Shown here: positions 6,880 to 18,357 of the stretch, piece after piece
Numbering within the stretch: the first letter of the stretch is position 1
Layout of the letters: each line of letters begins with the position of its first letter
NCBI RefSeq assembly: GCF_003574085.1
Contig: NZ_QWKZ01000022.1
Location: 1 to 33,626 of the forward strand
Origin: Meiothermus luteus
GTDB lineage: Bacteria; Deinococcota; Deinococci; Deinococcales; Thermaceae
DNA: 33,626 nucleotides
Direction: 5' to 3'
Program-made: the position numbers and the translations under genes
The notes under the pieces: generated by a model
What the model was told of the DNA's origin: nothing
Database searches by the model: none
What the model saw: the letters and a program-made list of their open reading frames with translations, nothing else

Positions 6880-7836
6880 ATGCGGGTACACCTGGTGGCG
6901 GTGCAAGCAACCCTGCGGCGGGAACCCTACACCCAGCCCGAGGCTTTCCAAAAATACGTCATGGAGCTTACCCAGCGGGCCACCCAAGGCCTCCCCGAGG
7001 GCGAGGCCCGGTTGGTGGCCTTCCCCGAGGCCTTCGGCCTGCCGCTGCTGTTCTGGCTGGAAACCCCCCTCGAGGTCCAGCAGGCCCCCACCACCCTTCA
7101 GGCCGTACTCAGGCTGCTGCGGGCCAACTGGTCCACCGCCCTGAGGCTCGGCGGGCTATGCCCAGCGGTTTTCTACCACCTGCGGGCACCACGGGTCTGG
7201 CCAATTTACCAACAGGCCTTCGCCGAAGCGGCCCGGGCCTTCCAGACCTACATCGTGGCGGGCAGCCTGTTCAGCCCCCTGATGGACTTTGAACCGGCTC
7301 GGGGGCTGCACCCCCAGGGCCCCCAAGCCTACAACCTCTCACTCTTCTTCTCCCCCAAAGGCCGCTTGCTGGGCAGAATCCCCAAGATGCGCCTCACCCC
7401 CCACGAACGAAGGGCCTTCCTGAGCCCAGGCCCTCCCGGGCGGCAGGTTCTGGAAACCAGCCTAGGCCGTATAGCTGTCCTCATCTGCCTGGACGCCTTC
7501 CACGAAGACCTGGTCGAGCAGGCCGACGCCGCCGGAGCCTGGCTGGTGGTGCAGCCCTCCGCCAATCCGGCCCGTTGGGAAGGCCCCTGGAGCGGTGACC
7601 CCAGCCAGTTAGAAGGAGAGATCTGGCTGCGCGAGGGCCTGGCGGGGAAGCTCCTAGACCGGGAGAACCTGCGCTACGGGCTCAACCCCATGCTCAACGG
7701 CGACCTCTACGAGCTTCACTTTGAGGGAAGAAGCGGAGTCTACCAGGCCGGTGGCCCACTGGCCCTGGCCGAACACCCCCTGGGCGAGGCCCTCGTGCGG
7801 GCCACGGTTGAGGTGGAGCTGGGGCGGAGCCACTAG
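6880..7836 (+). CDS. Nitrilase/carbon-nitrogen hydrolase superfamily protein
   Basis: A 318-residue cytoplasmic CN-hydrolase. The catalytic triad is recognisable: Glu50 in FPEAFG, Lys169 in GRIPKMRLTPHE and Cys203 in AVLICLDAFHEDL. Family members hydrolyse amides, ureido groups or nitriles; the substrate cannot be predicted because the insert at residues 60-125 (hydrophobic, with many Leu and Arg) is unlike the well-known branches. It is a single-gene unit with its own promoter. Its stop overlaps the convergent trmFO stop by 4 nt. Confidence 0.88.
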   Translation: MRVHLVAVQATLRREPYTQPEAFQKYVMELTQRATQGLPEGEARLVAFPEAFGLPLLFWLETPLEVQQAPTTLQAVLRLLRANWSTALRLGGLCPAVFYHLRAPRVWPIYQQAFAEAARAFQTYIVAGSLFSPLMDFEPARGLHPQGPQAYNLSLFFSPKGRLLGRIPKMRLTPHERRAFLSPGPPGRQVLETSLGRIAVLICLDAFHEDLVEQADAAGAWLVVQPSANPARWEGPWSGDPSQLEGEIWLREGLAGKLLDRENLRYGLNPMLNGDLYELHFEGRSGVYQAGGPLALAEHPLGEALVRATVEVELGRSH

Positions 7837-9155
7837 CCCACGAAGGCCTCAAAGGGGGCTAGGGCCCCCTCCAGCCAGACCCTAAAGGCCTCCAAGCCCC
7901 GCCGGTACATCCGGGCCCGCCGCTCGGCTTTTTTCCCACCCTCCAAAGGGGGCACCAGGCCCCAGTTGGCGTTCATGGGCTGGAAGTTTTCGGGGTTGGC
8001 GTGGGCCAAGTAGCGCACCAGCCCCCCCAGCATGCTCTCCTCTGGGGGCACCGTGGGGGAAAGGCCCAAGGCCAGCCGGGCAGCGTTGAGTCCAGCTAGG
8101 AAGCCGGTGGCGGCAGACTCCAAATACCCCTCCACCCCCACCAGCACCCCGGCCACCAATAGGCGCGGATGCTGGCGGAACTGCAGGGTGGGCGCCACAA
8201 GGCGCGGGGCGCAGAGGTAGGTATTTCGGTGCATCACCCCATAGCGCACGATCTCGGCCTTTTCCAAACCCGGTATACTCTGCACCACCAGCTTTTGGTC
8301 CCCCCACTTGAGCCCGGTCTGGAAGCCCACCAGGCTCCACATCCGCCCCTGAGGGTCTTCCGCTCGAAGCTGGACCACCGCGTAGGGCTCCTTTCCGGTG
8401 CGGGGGTCGGGTAGGCCTACCGGCTTCATGGGGCCAAAACGGGGGGTATCGTAGCCCCGCCGGGCCAGCTCCTCTATGGGCATGCAGCCCTCAAAGAACT
8501 CCAGCCGCTCCCAGTCGTGGGGGGTGTGCCGGCGAGCCTGGGTGAGCACCTCATAGAAGCGGCGGTACTCCTCCTCGGTCAGCGGGCAGTTCAGGTAGTC
8601 GGCGCTCTGCCCATAGCGGCCTGCCCGGTAGACCACCTCGTGGTTGATGCTCTCCCCCAAGACCACCGGGGCTGCGGCGTCGTAGAAGCTCAGGAAGTGC
8701 GGCCCCAATAGCTCCTGTAGGCGCTGGGCCAGGGCCTCTGCGGTGAGGGGGCCGGTGGCCAGGACCACCACCCCCTCCTCGGGCAGGGCAACCACCTCCT
8801 GGCGCAATACCTTTACCTTGGGGTGCCGCTCCAGGGCCTGGGTGATCTCGGAGGAAAACTCCTCCCGTTCTACTGCCAGCGCCCCACCCGCGGGCACCCG
8901 GTGCCGGTCTGCGGCCCACAAGACGAGGGAACCCGCCGAGCGCATCTCAGCCTGCAAAAGCCCCTTGGCGTTGGTCTCCCCTTCCCCGCCCAGGCTGTTG
9001 GAGCAGACCAGCTCGGCAAACTCCCCGGTGCGGTGGGCCGGCGTCATGCGCGAAGGCCGCATCTCGTAAAGCCGCACCTCCAGGCCCAACCGGGCCAGGG
9101 TATAAGCCGCCTCAGACCCGGCCAGGCCCGCCCCGATAACGTGCACCGTCTTCAT
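7833..9155 (-). CDS. trmFO: tRNA (m5U54) methyltransferase TrmFO
   Basis: Folate- and FAD-dependent methylation of U54 in the tRNA T-loop, giving ribothymidine. The 440-residue length is typical. The N-terminal FAD-binding motif is IGAGLAGSEAAYTLARLG (7-24). EMRPSRMTPAHRTGEFAELVCSNSLGG contains Cys51, and FEGCMPIEELARRG carries the second family cysteine; both Cys regions are characteristic of TrmFO (formerly Gid). In Thermus thermophilus the m5U54 base is the substrate for 2-thiolation by the Ttu system, so a link to the sulfur-carrier E1 at the window start is possible but inferred. The ATG at 9155 is 7 nt after a TACACT -10 element. Confidence 0.96.
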   Translation of the reverse strand: MKTVHVIGAGLAGSEAAYTLARLGLEVRLYEMRPSRMTPAHRTGEFAELVCSNSLGGEGETNAKGLLQAEMRSAGSLVLWAADRHRVPAGGALAVEREEFSSEITQALERHPKVKVLRQEVVALPEEGVVVLATGPLTAEALAQRLQELLGPHFLSFYDAAAPVVLGESINHEVVYRAGRYGQSADYLNCPLTEEEYRRFYEVLTQARRHTPHDWERLEFFEGCMPIEELARRGYDTPRFGPMKPVGLPDPRTGKEPYAVVQLRAEDPQGRMWSLVGFQTGLKWGDQKLVVQSIPGLEKAEIVRYGVMHRNTYLCAPRLVAPTLQFRQHPRLLVAGVLVGVEGYLESAATGFLAGLNAARLALGLSPTVPPEESMLGGLVRYLAHANPENFQPMNANWGLVPPLEGGKKAERRARMYRRGLEAFRVWLEGALAPFEAFVG

Positions 9156-9162
9156 CCCACCC

Positions 9163-9168
9163 AGTGTA
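9163..9168 (-). promoter_or_regulatory. -10 box (TACACT) of trmFO
   Basis: Minus-strand TACACT followed by 7 nt (GGGTGGG) and ATG. This is the leaderless arrangement seen repeatedly in the window. Confidence 0.4.
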
Positions 9169-9172
9169 ATTC

Positions 9173-9190
9173 AGGCTTCAACCAAAGCCT
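9173..9190. repeat. 6-bp inverted repeat between trmFO and the SRPBCC gene
   Basis: AGGCTT (9173-9178) and AAGCCT (9185-9190) with a 6-nt spacer, in the 119-nt divergent region just upstream of the trmFO -10 box. It could be an operator for either gene; there is no other support. Confidence 0.25.
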
Positions 9191-9274
9191 ATACCCCTAT
9201 GGCAAAATCAGCGTACCGTCAAGCTGCCTTTCTCTGTGCCTTTGCGGCGCGCTGTGGGTCTTTGGGGAGGTCGC

Positions 9275-9751
9275 ATGTTCAGGGAGGAGCTCGAGCTCAA
9301 CATCCAAGCCCCAAGAGAAGCGGTCTGGGCGGCTTTCCAAGACTTTTCAAGCTGGCCTTCCTGGGCCAAGGCCATCCGCAAGGTAGAGCGGCTGGAAAAG
9401 GGTTGGCGCTTCGTGGCCCACGGTCAGCCCCCAGTGGACCTGGTCTGGGCAGCTGAGGCCACCGTGCGGCAGCCTCCGGAGTACCTGGCCTTCGCCAGCA
9501 TCCCCGGGGAGGCCCACAACCTCGAGCTACACGGCCACATCCGGCTTAGCGAGCGGCCCGATGGCTCAACCCACATGGAGGTTCTGGTAGAGGGCAAACC
9601 CCATTACCACAGCCGAGTTCTGGACAAGATCGCCGACCTGTACGCGATGGTCTTTGGAGAGCCCAACAAGCTCCTAAAGGTCACCTTTGAGCAGTTCAAG
9701 GCCCACCTGGAGGAAGCCCACCGTCGGCGGCCCTCCTTAGTGCGGGAGTAG
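9275..9751 (+). CDS. SRPBCC (START/polyketide cyclase-like) domain protein
   Basis: A 158-residue soluble protein with the pattern of the SRPBCC superfamily: an initial strand (FREELELNIQAPREAVWAAFQDFSSWPSWAKAIRKVERL, residues 2-40), alternating strands, and a long C-terminal helix (LLKVTFEQFKAHLEEA). Proteins of this fold bind hydrophobic ligands in a deep cavity; no catalytic residues can be assigned. The ATG at 9275 is chosen over upstream frame because GGGGAGG precedes it by 4 nt and the family begins this way. It is convergent with clpX, with only one base between the two stops. Confidence 0.75.
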   Translation: MFREELELNIQAPREAVWAAFQDFSSWPSWAKAIRKVERLEKGWRFVAHGQPPVDLVWAAEATVRQPPEYLAFASIPGEAHNLELHGHIRLSERPDGSTHMEVLVEGKPHYHSRVLDKIADLYAMVFGEPNKLLKVTFEQFKAHLEEAHRRRPSLVRE

Positions 9752-9752
9752 C

Positions 9753-10949
9753 TCAGGAGGCCTGGCGCAACCGAGCGTCCTCCAGGGCCGCCAAGGGCCT
9801 GTCCAGGTGTGGCAGGTCAAAGATCAGCTCCCTCACACCCGAACCAGGAAGCTCAAACATCAGGTCCACCATGGCCCTCTCAATGATGGATCGCAACCCC
9901 CGGGCCCCGGTTCCACGCTTTAGGGCCCGCCGGGCAATCTCCCGCAGGGCCGCCGGGGTAAAGTGCAGCTCCACCCCTTCCATGCGCAAAAGCTCCTGAT
10001 ACTGGCGCACCAGGGCATTTTTAGGCTCGGTCAGGATACGCACCAGGGCCTCCTCGTCTAGAGGCTCGAGCTGCACGATTACCGGCATCCGGCCCACGAA
10101 CTCTGGGATAAGCCCAAAGCGCACCAGGTCTTCAGGGATAACCTCAGGCTTCTCCTCGGTCTTTTTGGGGCGGGTAAACCCAATGGGGTGCTGGTCCACC
10201 CGCGAGAGCACGATGCGCTCCAGGCCCTCAAAAGCCCCCCCTAGGATGAAGAGGATGTTCCGGGTGTTGACCTGGATGAACTCCTGGTGGGGGTGCTTGC
10301 GCCCCCCCTGGGGGGGCACGTTGGCGATGGTGCCCTCCACGATCTTCAGAAGGGCCTGCTGCACCCCTTCCCCGGAAACATCCCGGGTGAGACTGGGGTT
10401 CTCCGACTTGCGGGCTATCTTGTCAATCTCGTCAATGTAGATGATCCCCTTCTCCGCAGCCTGCACATCAAAGTCAGCGGCCTGCAACAGGCGCAGAATG
10501 ACGTTTTCCACGTCTTCCCCCACATAGCCGGCCTCTGTCAGGGTGGTTGCGTCGGCAATGGCGAAGGGCACATCCAGCATCCGGGCCAGGGTCTCGGCCA
10601 GTAGGGTCTTCCCGGTGCCGGTAGGGCCTATGAGGAGCACGTTGGACTTCTGCACCTCTGCCTCGGGGTGCAAAAGGCGCTTGTAGTGGTTGTAGACCGC
10701 GACCGAAAGGGTCCTCTTAGCCAGCTCCTGGCCCACCACATACTGGTCTAGGAAAGCTTTTATCTCGGCCGGCTTGGGCAGGTGGCGGGGGCCTTTGTAG
10801 GTGGATTTGGACTCAGCCTTGAGCAAGGAGTGGGCCCGCTCCACGCACTCGTCGCAGATGTAGGCCTCCCCCATTGGGGACTCCACCAGATGGGCCACCT
10901 CAGGGTACCTGCGGCCACAAAAGCTGCAAACGGGCTTACTGCGCTTCAC
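9753..10949 (-). CDS. clpX: ATP-dependent Clp protease ATP-binding subunit ClpX
   Basis: AAA+ unfoldase that feeds substrates into ClpP. The 398-residue protein has the N-terminal zinc domain (C8, C11, C32, C35), Walker A GPTGTGKT (108-115), Walker [10 protein letters not shown] (169-177) and the IGF tripeptide (in HPIGFTRP) used to dock on ClpP. The sensor/arginine region [23 protein letters not shown] near the C-terminus is intact. The GTG start at 10949 lies inside the end of clpP (14-nt overlap), which implies translational coupling. Confidence 0.97.
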   Translation of the reverse strand: MKRSKPVCSFCGRRYPEVAHLVESPMGEAYICDECVERAHSLLKAESKSTYKGPRHLPKPAEIKAFLDQYVVGQELAKRTLSVAVYNHYKRLLHPEAEVQKSNVLLIGPTGTGKTLLAETLARMLDVPFAIADATTLTEAGYVGEDVENVILRLLQAADFDVQAAEKGIIYIDEIDKIARKSENPSLTRDVSGEGVQQALLKIVEGTIANVPPQGGRKHPHQEFIQVNTRNILFILGGAFEGLERIVLSRVDQHPIGFTRPKKTEEKPEVIPEDLVRFGLIPEFVGRMPVIVQLEPLDEEALVRILTEPKNALVRQYQELLRMEGVELHFTPAALREIARRALKRGTGARGLRSIIERAMVDLMFELPGSGVRELIFDLPHLDRPLAALEDARLRQAS

Positions 10950-11523
10950 GGCTCACCACCTGGTCTACGATACCGTACTGGGCCGCCTCCTCGGCGGAAA
11001 GGTAGTAATCGCGTTCGGTATCCCGCTCCACCTTCTCCAAGGGCTGGTGGGTATGGCGGGCCAGAATCTCGTTGAGCACCTTGCGGGTCTTCAGGATTTG
11101 CTCGGCCTGGATGGCGATGTCGGTGGCCTGGCCACCCAGCCCGCGGGCCCAGGGTTGGTGGATCATGACCCGCGAGTGCGGCAAGGCGTAGCGTTTTCCC
11201 GGGGCCCCCGCAGCCAGCAAAACCGCCCCCATGGAGGCCGCCAGCCCCACACAAATGGTGGATACCGGTGGAACCACAAACTGCATGGTGTCGTAAATGG
11301 CCAGCCCAGCGTCCACATCCCCCCCCGGGCAGTTGATGTACATGCGAATCTCCTGGTTGGGGTTTTGCGCTGCTAGGAAGAGAATCTGGGCCACCACAGT
11401 GTTGGCCACCTGGGCATCAATGGGGCTTCCCAGAAAGATGATGCGGTCCTTTAGAAGGCGGCTGTAGATGTCGTACACCCGCTCACCGCGGGCGGTCTGC
11501 TCTATGACGTAGGGGACCACCAT
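10936..11523 (-). CDS. clpP: ATP-dependent Clp protease proteolytic subunit ClpP
   Basis: Serine protease subunit, 195 residues. The N-terminus [24 protein letters not shown] is the standard ClpP start. The catalytic triad is Ser97 (GLAASMGAV), His122 (RVMIHQP) and Asp172 (TERDYYLS). The usual INSPGG loop reads [11 protein letters not shown] here, a small substitution beside the substrate cleft. Together with the coupled clpX it forms the ClpXP protease. A TAGAAT box lies 9 nt upstream of the ATG with AAGG between. Confidence 0.97.
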   Translation of the reverse strand: MVVPYVIEQTARGERVYDIYSRLLKDRIIFLGSPIDAQVANTVVAQILFLAAQNPNQEIRMYINCPGGDVDAGLAIYDTMQFVVPPVSTICVGLAASMGAVLLAAGAPGKRYALPHSRVMIHQPWARGLGGQATDIAIQAEQILKTRKVLNEILARHTHQPLEKVERDTERDYYLSAEEAAQYGIVDQVVSREAQ

Positions 11524-11532
11524 ACCGGCCTT

Positions 11533-11538
11533 ATTCTA
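11533..11538 (-). promoter_or_regulatory. Possible -10 box (TAGAAT) of clpP-clpX
   Basis: Minus-strand TAGAAT is 9 nt before the clpP ATG. CTTGAA stands a little upstream (13 nt between TTGAAG and TAGAAT), too close for a normal -35. The call rests on the -10 alone. Confidence 0.35.
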
Positions 11539-11813
11539 TGCCCCCGCCCGGCTTCAAGGGAGGGTTGGCGCACATACTCCAGGCTTTGGAGTGACCCAAC
11601 TTGCCAGCCCGTTACTCGGGGTCATACTCCAGCAAGCGGCCTACTTTCAGGACCCAAGCGGGGCTCTAAAGCCCCTCGCCTTTGCCCTGGTGCCCAAAAC
11701 CGACCCCTGCGCCGAGGCCAGCCTGGCCGTGGAAATGTCCAGCCACATCGCCGCGGAACCCGCCCAAAGCCACACACCCCCCACCCCCCTCGGAGGAGGC
11801 CGCCCGCAAGCGA

Positions 11814-11819
11814 TATACT
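11814..11819 (+). promoter_or_regulatory. -10 box (TATACT) of the peptide ABC operon
   Basis: TATACT lies 14 nt before the permease ATG at 11834. No good -35 hexamer is seen at 17 nt. Confidence 0.4.
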
Positions 11820-11833
11820 CGGGCTACCTCGCC

Positions 11834-12784
11834 ATGGCTGGCTACATTCTCCAACGCCTTCTCGCAGCTATTCCCACCTTGCTCGGGGTAGCCCTCATCA
11901 CCTTCCTGCTCATGCGGGCCGTGCCGGGGGATGTGGTCACGAGCCTGGTGGGCCTCGAGGCCAACGTTTCCCCTGAGCGCATGGCCGAGCTGCGGCGCCT
12001 GTTCGGGCTCGACCTGCCCCTGCACGTGCAGTTCGGGCAGTGGCTGGGGGCTGTCTTGCAGGGCGATTTTGGCAGCAGCCTGCGCACCGGGCGCGAGGTG
12101 GCCCAAGACCTGGCTCTGCGCTTTCCGGTCACGCTGCAGCTCACCCTTATGGGCCTCTTCACCGCTCTCCTGATTGCGGTACCGCTGGGGGTGCTGGCAG
12201 CCCTCCGGCGGGGGGGCTTTGTGGACTACCTCGCCTCGTTCTTGGCCATCCTGGGTCTATCGGTGCCAGGATTCTTCCTGGCCTTGCTGCTCATCCTACT
12301 CTTCGCCCTGGGGCTGGGCTGGCTGCCCCCGGCAGGTTTCGTACCCCTGGCCGAAAACCCCGCTCAAAACCTCCGGCATATGGTTCTGCCGGCCCTCTCG
12401 CTGGGCCTGATTCTGGCCGGAGCCGTCACCCGCATTCTGCGCAGCTCGATGCTCGAGGTGCTCTCGCGCGATTACATCCGCACTGCCCGGGCCAAGGGGC
12501 TCTCGGAGCGGGTGGTGATCTTCCGCCACGCCCTGCGCAACGCTCTGATTCCGGTGGTCACCGTCATCGGCATCCAGTTCGGCTCACTGCTGGGTGGGGC
12601 AGTCATCATTGAGCAGGTCTTCAGCCTACCGGGGGTGGGGCGCTTTGCCCTCGAGGGCATCAACCTGCGCGACTACCCGGTGGTGCAAGGCACGGTGCTT
12701 TTCGTGGCAGCAGCAGCGGTGCTGGTCAATCTCCTTGTGGACCTCCTCTACTCGCTCATAGACCCCAGGATTCGCTACGAGTAA
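11834..12784 (+). CDS. Peptide/nickel-type ABC transporter permease, DppB-like
   Basis: A 316-residue inner-membrane permease with six hydrophobic helices, starting with the family N-terminus GYILQRLLAAIPTLLGVALITFLLMRAVPGD. The cytoplasmic EAA loop that contacts the ATPase is present (YIRTARAKGLSERVVIFRHALRNALIPV) and the C-terminal end is LLYSLIDPRIRYE. It pairs with the DppC-like permease starting 25 nt downstream. The family takes up di- and oligopeptides, nickel, or oligosaccharides; the substrate is not determined. The ATG at 11834 is chosen on family length, although the frame is open further upstream. Confidence 0.92.
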   Translation: MAGYILQRLLAAIPTLLGVALITFLLMRAVPGDVVTSLVGLEANVSPERMAELRRLFGLDLPLHVQFGQWLGAVLQGDFGSSLRTGREVAQDLALRFPVTLQLTLMGLFTALLIAVPLGVLAALRRGGFVDYLASFLAILGLSVPGFFLALLLILLFALGLGWLPPAGFVPLAENPAQNLRHMVLPALSLGLILAGAVTRILRSSMLEVLSRDYIRTARAKGLSERVVIFRHALRNALIPVVTVIGIQFGSLLGGAVIIEQVFSLPGVGRFALEGINLRDYPVVQGTVLFVAAAAVLVNLLVDLLYSLIDPRIRYE

Positions 12785-12809
12785 CCCCCTAGTGAGGACA
12801 CCTGCTGCC

Positions 12810-13667
12810 ATGAGCCCTTCTGCACCTACCCTTTGGCCCCCTCTTCTCAAAGCCCTTCTGCGCAACCGCTCGGCCCTCATCGGTGGCCTCATCACCTTGA
12901 TTGTGGTCTTAGGGGCGCTGCTGGCCCCCCTGATCGCCCCCTGGGACCCCCTCCGGTTTGGGGGGTCAAACCGGCTCTCAGGCCCCTCCCCAGAGCACTG
13001 GCTGGGCACCGATCAGTACGGGCGCGACTTGTTCTCGAGGGTGCTCTACGGGGCCCGCTTCTCGCTCTCGGTAGCAGCAGTCTCGGTACTGGCCGGGCTT
13101 CTGGTCGGTGGAACCCTGGGCCTCTTGGCCGGGTATTTTCGGGGCTGGCTTGACCTCACCATCTCCCGCCTGGCCGACATCCTTATCGCCTACCCCGCCA
13201 TCCTCCTGGCCATCGCCTTTCTGGCCTTCCTGGGGGGTGGCTTCACCAACCTGGTCTTGGCCATCTCGGTGGTGTTTGTGGGGCCCTTTATCCGGGTGGC
13301 CCGGGCCGCGGCCCTCATGGTGCGGGAGGAGCCCTACGTGGAGGCCGCCCAGGCCATGGGGGCCAGCCACACCCGCATCATCCTCCGCACCATCCTCCCC
13401 AATGCGGCAGCCCCTCTGATTGTGGAGGCCACCCTACGCTTCGCCTATGCTGTGCTGGCTGAGGCCGCTCTCTCCTTCCTAGGGCTTGGCGTCCAACCGC
13501 CCTTCCCGGCCTTGGGCTCCATGGTCTCGGAAGGCCGGGCTTTTCTCTCCCTCTCGCCCTGGGGCTCGCTGGTACCGGGGTGCGCCATCGTGCTGATGGT
13601 GCTGGGTTTTAACCTCCTAGGCGACGGACTACGGGACGCGTTGGACCCCAGGCTGCGCAGGCTGTAA
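12810..13667 (+). CDS. Peptide/nickel-type ABC transporter permease, DppC-like
   Basis: A 285-residue permease. It begins with the OppC-type N-terminal helix and the periplasmic segment HWLGTDQYGRDLFSRVLYGARFSL, then the DppC transmembrane core. The EAA motif EAAQAMGASHTRIILRTILPNAAAPLIV is intact and the tail GDGLRDALDPRLRRL is typical. The ATG at 12810 with GTGAGG upstream is preferred; a GTG at 12792 is possible but lacks a ribosome binding site. It works as a heterodimer with the preceding permease. No ATP-binding subunits follow; the next gene is the binding protein. Confidence 0.92.
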   Translation: MSPSAPTLWPPLLKALLRNRSALIGGLITLIVVLGALLAPLIAPWDPLRFGGSNRLSGPSPEHWLGTDQYGRDLFSRVLYGARFSLSVAAVSVLAGLLVGGTLGLLAGYFRGWLDLTISRLADILIAYPAILLAIAFLAFLGGGFTNLVLAISVVFVGPFIRVARAAALMVREEPYVEAAQAMGASHTRIILRTILPNAAAPLIVEATLRFAYAVLAEAALSFLGLGVQPPFPALGSMVSEGRAFLSLSPWGSLVPGCAIVLMVLGFNLLGDGLRDALDPRLRRL

Positions 13668-13672
13668 CGCCT

Positions 13673-13692
13673 TATAATCATTGCAAAGGAGG
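13673..13692 (+). promoter_or_regulatory. -10 box (TATAAT) and strong ribosome binding site before the binding-protein gene
   Basis: A consensus TATAAT at 13673-13678 starts 6 nt after the permease stop, and AAAGGAGG at 13685-13692 stands 4 nt before the ATG. An internal promoter would give the binding protein extra expression, as is common for ABC importers. No clear -35 is seen. Confidence 0.45.
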
Positions 13693-13696
13693 AAAA

Positions 13697-15214
13697 ATGA
13701 AAAGGCTTTTGGTCCTGCTGGCTCTGGTCCTGGCCGCGCCTGCCCTGGCGCAGAAGTACGGCGGTGTGCTAAGGGCCGGTATGCAGACCGACCCGGTGGG
13801 CCTTGACCCCCACACCACCAACGCCACCGCCAGCCGCAACGTGCTGGAAAACATCTACGACACCCTGGTCATGCTCGACAGCAAAGGCCGCATCGTACCT
13901 GGGCTGGCCCAGTCCTGGTCGGTCTCGCCCGACGGCCTGACCTGGACCTTCCGCCTGCGGCCCGGCGTCACCTTCCACAACGGCGACCCCCTCAAGGCCT
14001 CGGACGTGGCTTTCTCCATCAACCGCATCAAAGACCCCGCCACCAAAAGCCCCCGGGCCAACGACTTCGCCCTGGTGCGCTCGGTCACCGCGCCCAACGA
14101 CAGCACCGTGGTCATCCAGCTCTCCCAACCTTTCTCACCCCTCTTAGCCAAGCTGGCCTTCAGCACCAACGTGGTGGTCTCGGAGAAGGTGGCCAGGGAA
14201 AACAACAACGACCTCAATAAGGCCATCGTTGGCACTGGCCCCTTCCGCTTTGTGGAGTACATCCCCCAGACCCGGCTGGTGGTGCGCAAGTGGGATAAAT
14301 ACTGGCAAAAGGACAACCAAGGCCGTCCGCTGCCCTACCTAGACGGAATCACCTACACCTTCTACCCCGATCCCGCAGCCCGCTCCACCGCGCTAAGGGC
14401 TGGGGCGGTGGACTGGATAGAATACGTGACCGCCGCCGACGTGCGCCCGCTCAAGGCCGAGCGCAACCTGGTGGTGGTGGGAGGCCCCTCGGCCAACTTC
14501 CGGGCCCTCTATTTCAACACCACCCGCGAGCCCTACAACAACCCCAAGGTGCGCCAGGCCATCGCCTACGCCATTGACAAAAAATCCATCGTAGACCTGG
14601 CCCTCTTCGGCACCGGGGGTATTGTGGCCCGGGGCACCACCATCCCCTCGGGGGTCTACGCCTACACCCAAAGCCCCTACAACACCCGCGATGTGACCAA
14701 GGCCAAGCAGCTCCTGGCGGAAGCGGGCTTCCCCAACGGCTTCACCATGAACCTCTACGTCACCTCCACCTACGACTTCCTGCGCACCCCCGCCGACGTA
14801 ATTCGCGACAACCTGGCCGAGGTAGGCATCCGGGTGAACATCCAGGCTGAGGACTGGAACGTCTACCTGCCCAAAGCCCTGCGCAGCGAGTTTGATGTGA
14901 CCCTCTTAGGCACCTCGGGCCAGACCGACCCCGACGACTACCTCTTCAACACCTTCCACCCCTCCTCGGCCCTGAACCTCTCCAAGTACAAAAACGACCG
15001 CGTGACCCAGCTTCTGGAGCAAGGACGGCGGATCTCGAGCCAAGCGGAACGCCAGCGTATCTACATGCAGGTGCAGGAGATCGTACTCCAGGACTGCCCC
15101 ATGGTCTTCCTATTCCACTCGGCCCAGTACGAGGCCATGCACCGCCGGGTGCAGGGCTTCTTGCACTTCCCCAACACCAGCTACCTGGCCTTCCGCTACA
15201 CCTGGTTGCAGTAG
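13697..15214 (+). CDS. Extracellular solute-binding protein, family 5 (DppA/OppA-like)
   Basis: A 505-residue periplasmic substrate receptor of the importer encoded by the two upstream permeases. It has a Sec signal peptide (MKRLLVLLALVLAAPALA, cleavage before QKYGG) and no lipobox cysteine, so it is free or weakly attached rather than a lipoprotein. Family-5 features are the N-terminal LRAGMQTDPVGLDPHTTN, LAQSWSVSPDGLTWTFRLRPGVTFHNGDPLKASDV, and NNPKVRQAIAYAIDK. The ligand class (peptide, nickel or sugar) cannot be read from sequence. It has the best ribosome binding site in the window, consistent with high expression. Confidence 0.94.
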   Translation: MKRLLVLLALVLAAPALAQKYGGVLRAGMQTDPVGLDPHTTNATASRNVLENIYDTLVMLDSKGRIVPGLAQSWSVSPDGLTWTFRLRPGVTFHNGDPLKASDVAFSINRIKDPATKSPRANDFALVRSVTAPNDSTVVIQLSQPFSPLLAKLAFSTNVVVSEKVARENNNDLNKAIVGTGPFRFVEYIPQTRLVVRKWDKYWQKDNQGRPLPYLDGITYTFYPDPAARSTALRAGAVDWIEYVTAADVRPLKAERNLVVVGGPSANFRALYFNTTREPYNNPKVRQAIAYAIDKKSIVDLALFGTGGIVARGTTIPSGVYAYTQSPYNTRDVTKAKQLLAEAGFPNGFTMNLYVTSTYDFLRTPADVIRDNLAEVGIRVNIQAEDWNVYLPKALRSEFDVTLLGTSGQTDPDDYLFNTFHPSSALNLSKYKNDRVTQLLEQGRRISSQAERQRIYMQVQEIVLQDCPMVFLFHSAQYEAMHRRVQGFLHFPNTSYLAFRYTWLQ

Positions 15215-15233
15215 CCCGACGAAGTGGAAAATT

Positions 15234-15257
15234 CCAGGGGGCCTACCGGCCCCCTGG
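15234..15257. terminator. Bidirectional hairpin terminator between the binding-protein gene and gyrB
   Basis: Perfect 10-bp stem CCAGGGGGCC / GGCCCCCTGG with a TACC loop, lying between convergent stops. On the minus strand it is followed by AATTTTCC, so it most clearly ends gyrB transcripts; on the plus strand the tail is poor. Confidence 0.75.
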
Positions 15258-15262
15258 GTTGC

Positions 15263-18353
<3,091 letters not shown>

Positions 18354-18357
<4 letters not shown>

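Larger units (their letters stand above)
11524..11833. other. 310-nt intergenic region between clpP and the ABC permease operon
   Basis: There is no convincing gene here. The frame of the downstream permease stays open through this region from 11591, but the 81 codons are low-complexity and Pro-rich with no ribosome binding site, and permeases of this family begin at the MAGYILQRLL segment at 11834. It contains two copies of CATACTCCAG exactly 50 nt apart (11573-11582 and 11623-11632), a 6-bp inverted repeat GGGGCT-ctaa-AGCCCC (11660-11675), the clpP promoter on the minus strand and a TATACT box at 11814. It may hold a 5' regulatory region or eroded sequence. Confidence 0.5.

Noticed and set aside
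11533-11562. Heat-shock sigma-32-like promoter for clpP (CTTGAA and CATAGA elements)
   Set aside because: The spacing and -10 element are poor matches, and Deinococcota are not known to have a sigma-32; only a plain -10 is kept.
11591-11833. 81-codon N-terminal extension of the DppB-like permease
   Set aside because: Not part of this family, no ribosome binding site, Pro-rich low-complexity sequence; the TATACT promoter at 11814 lies inside it.
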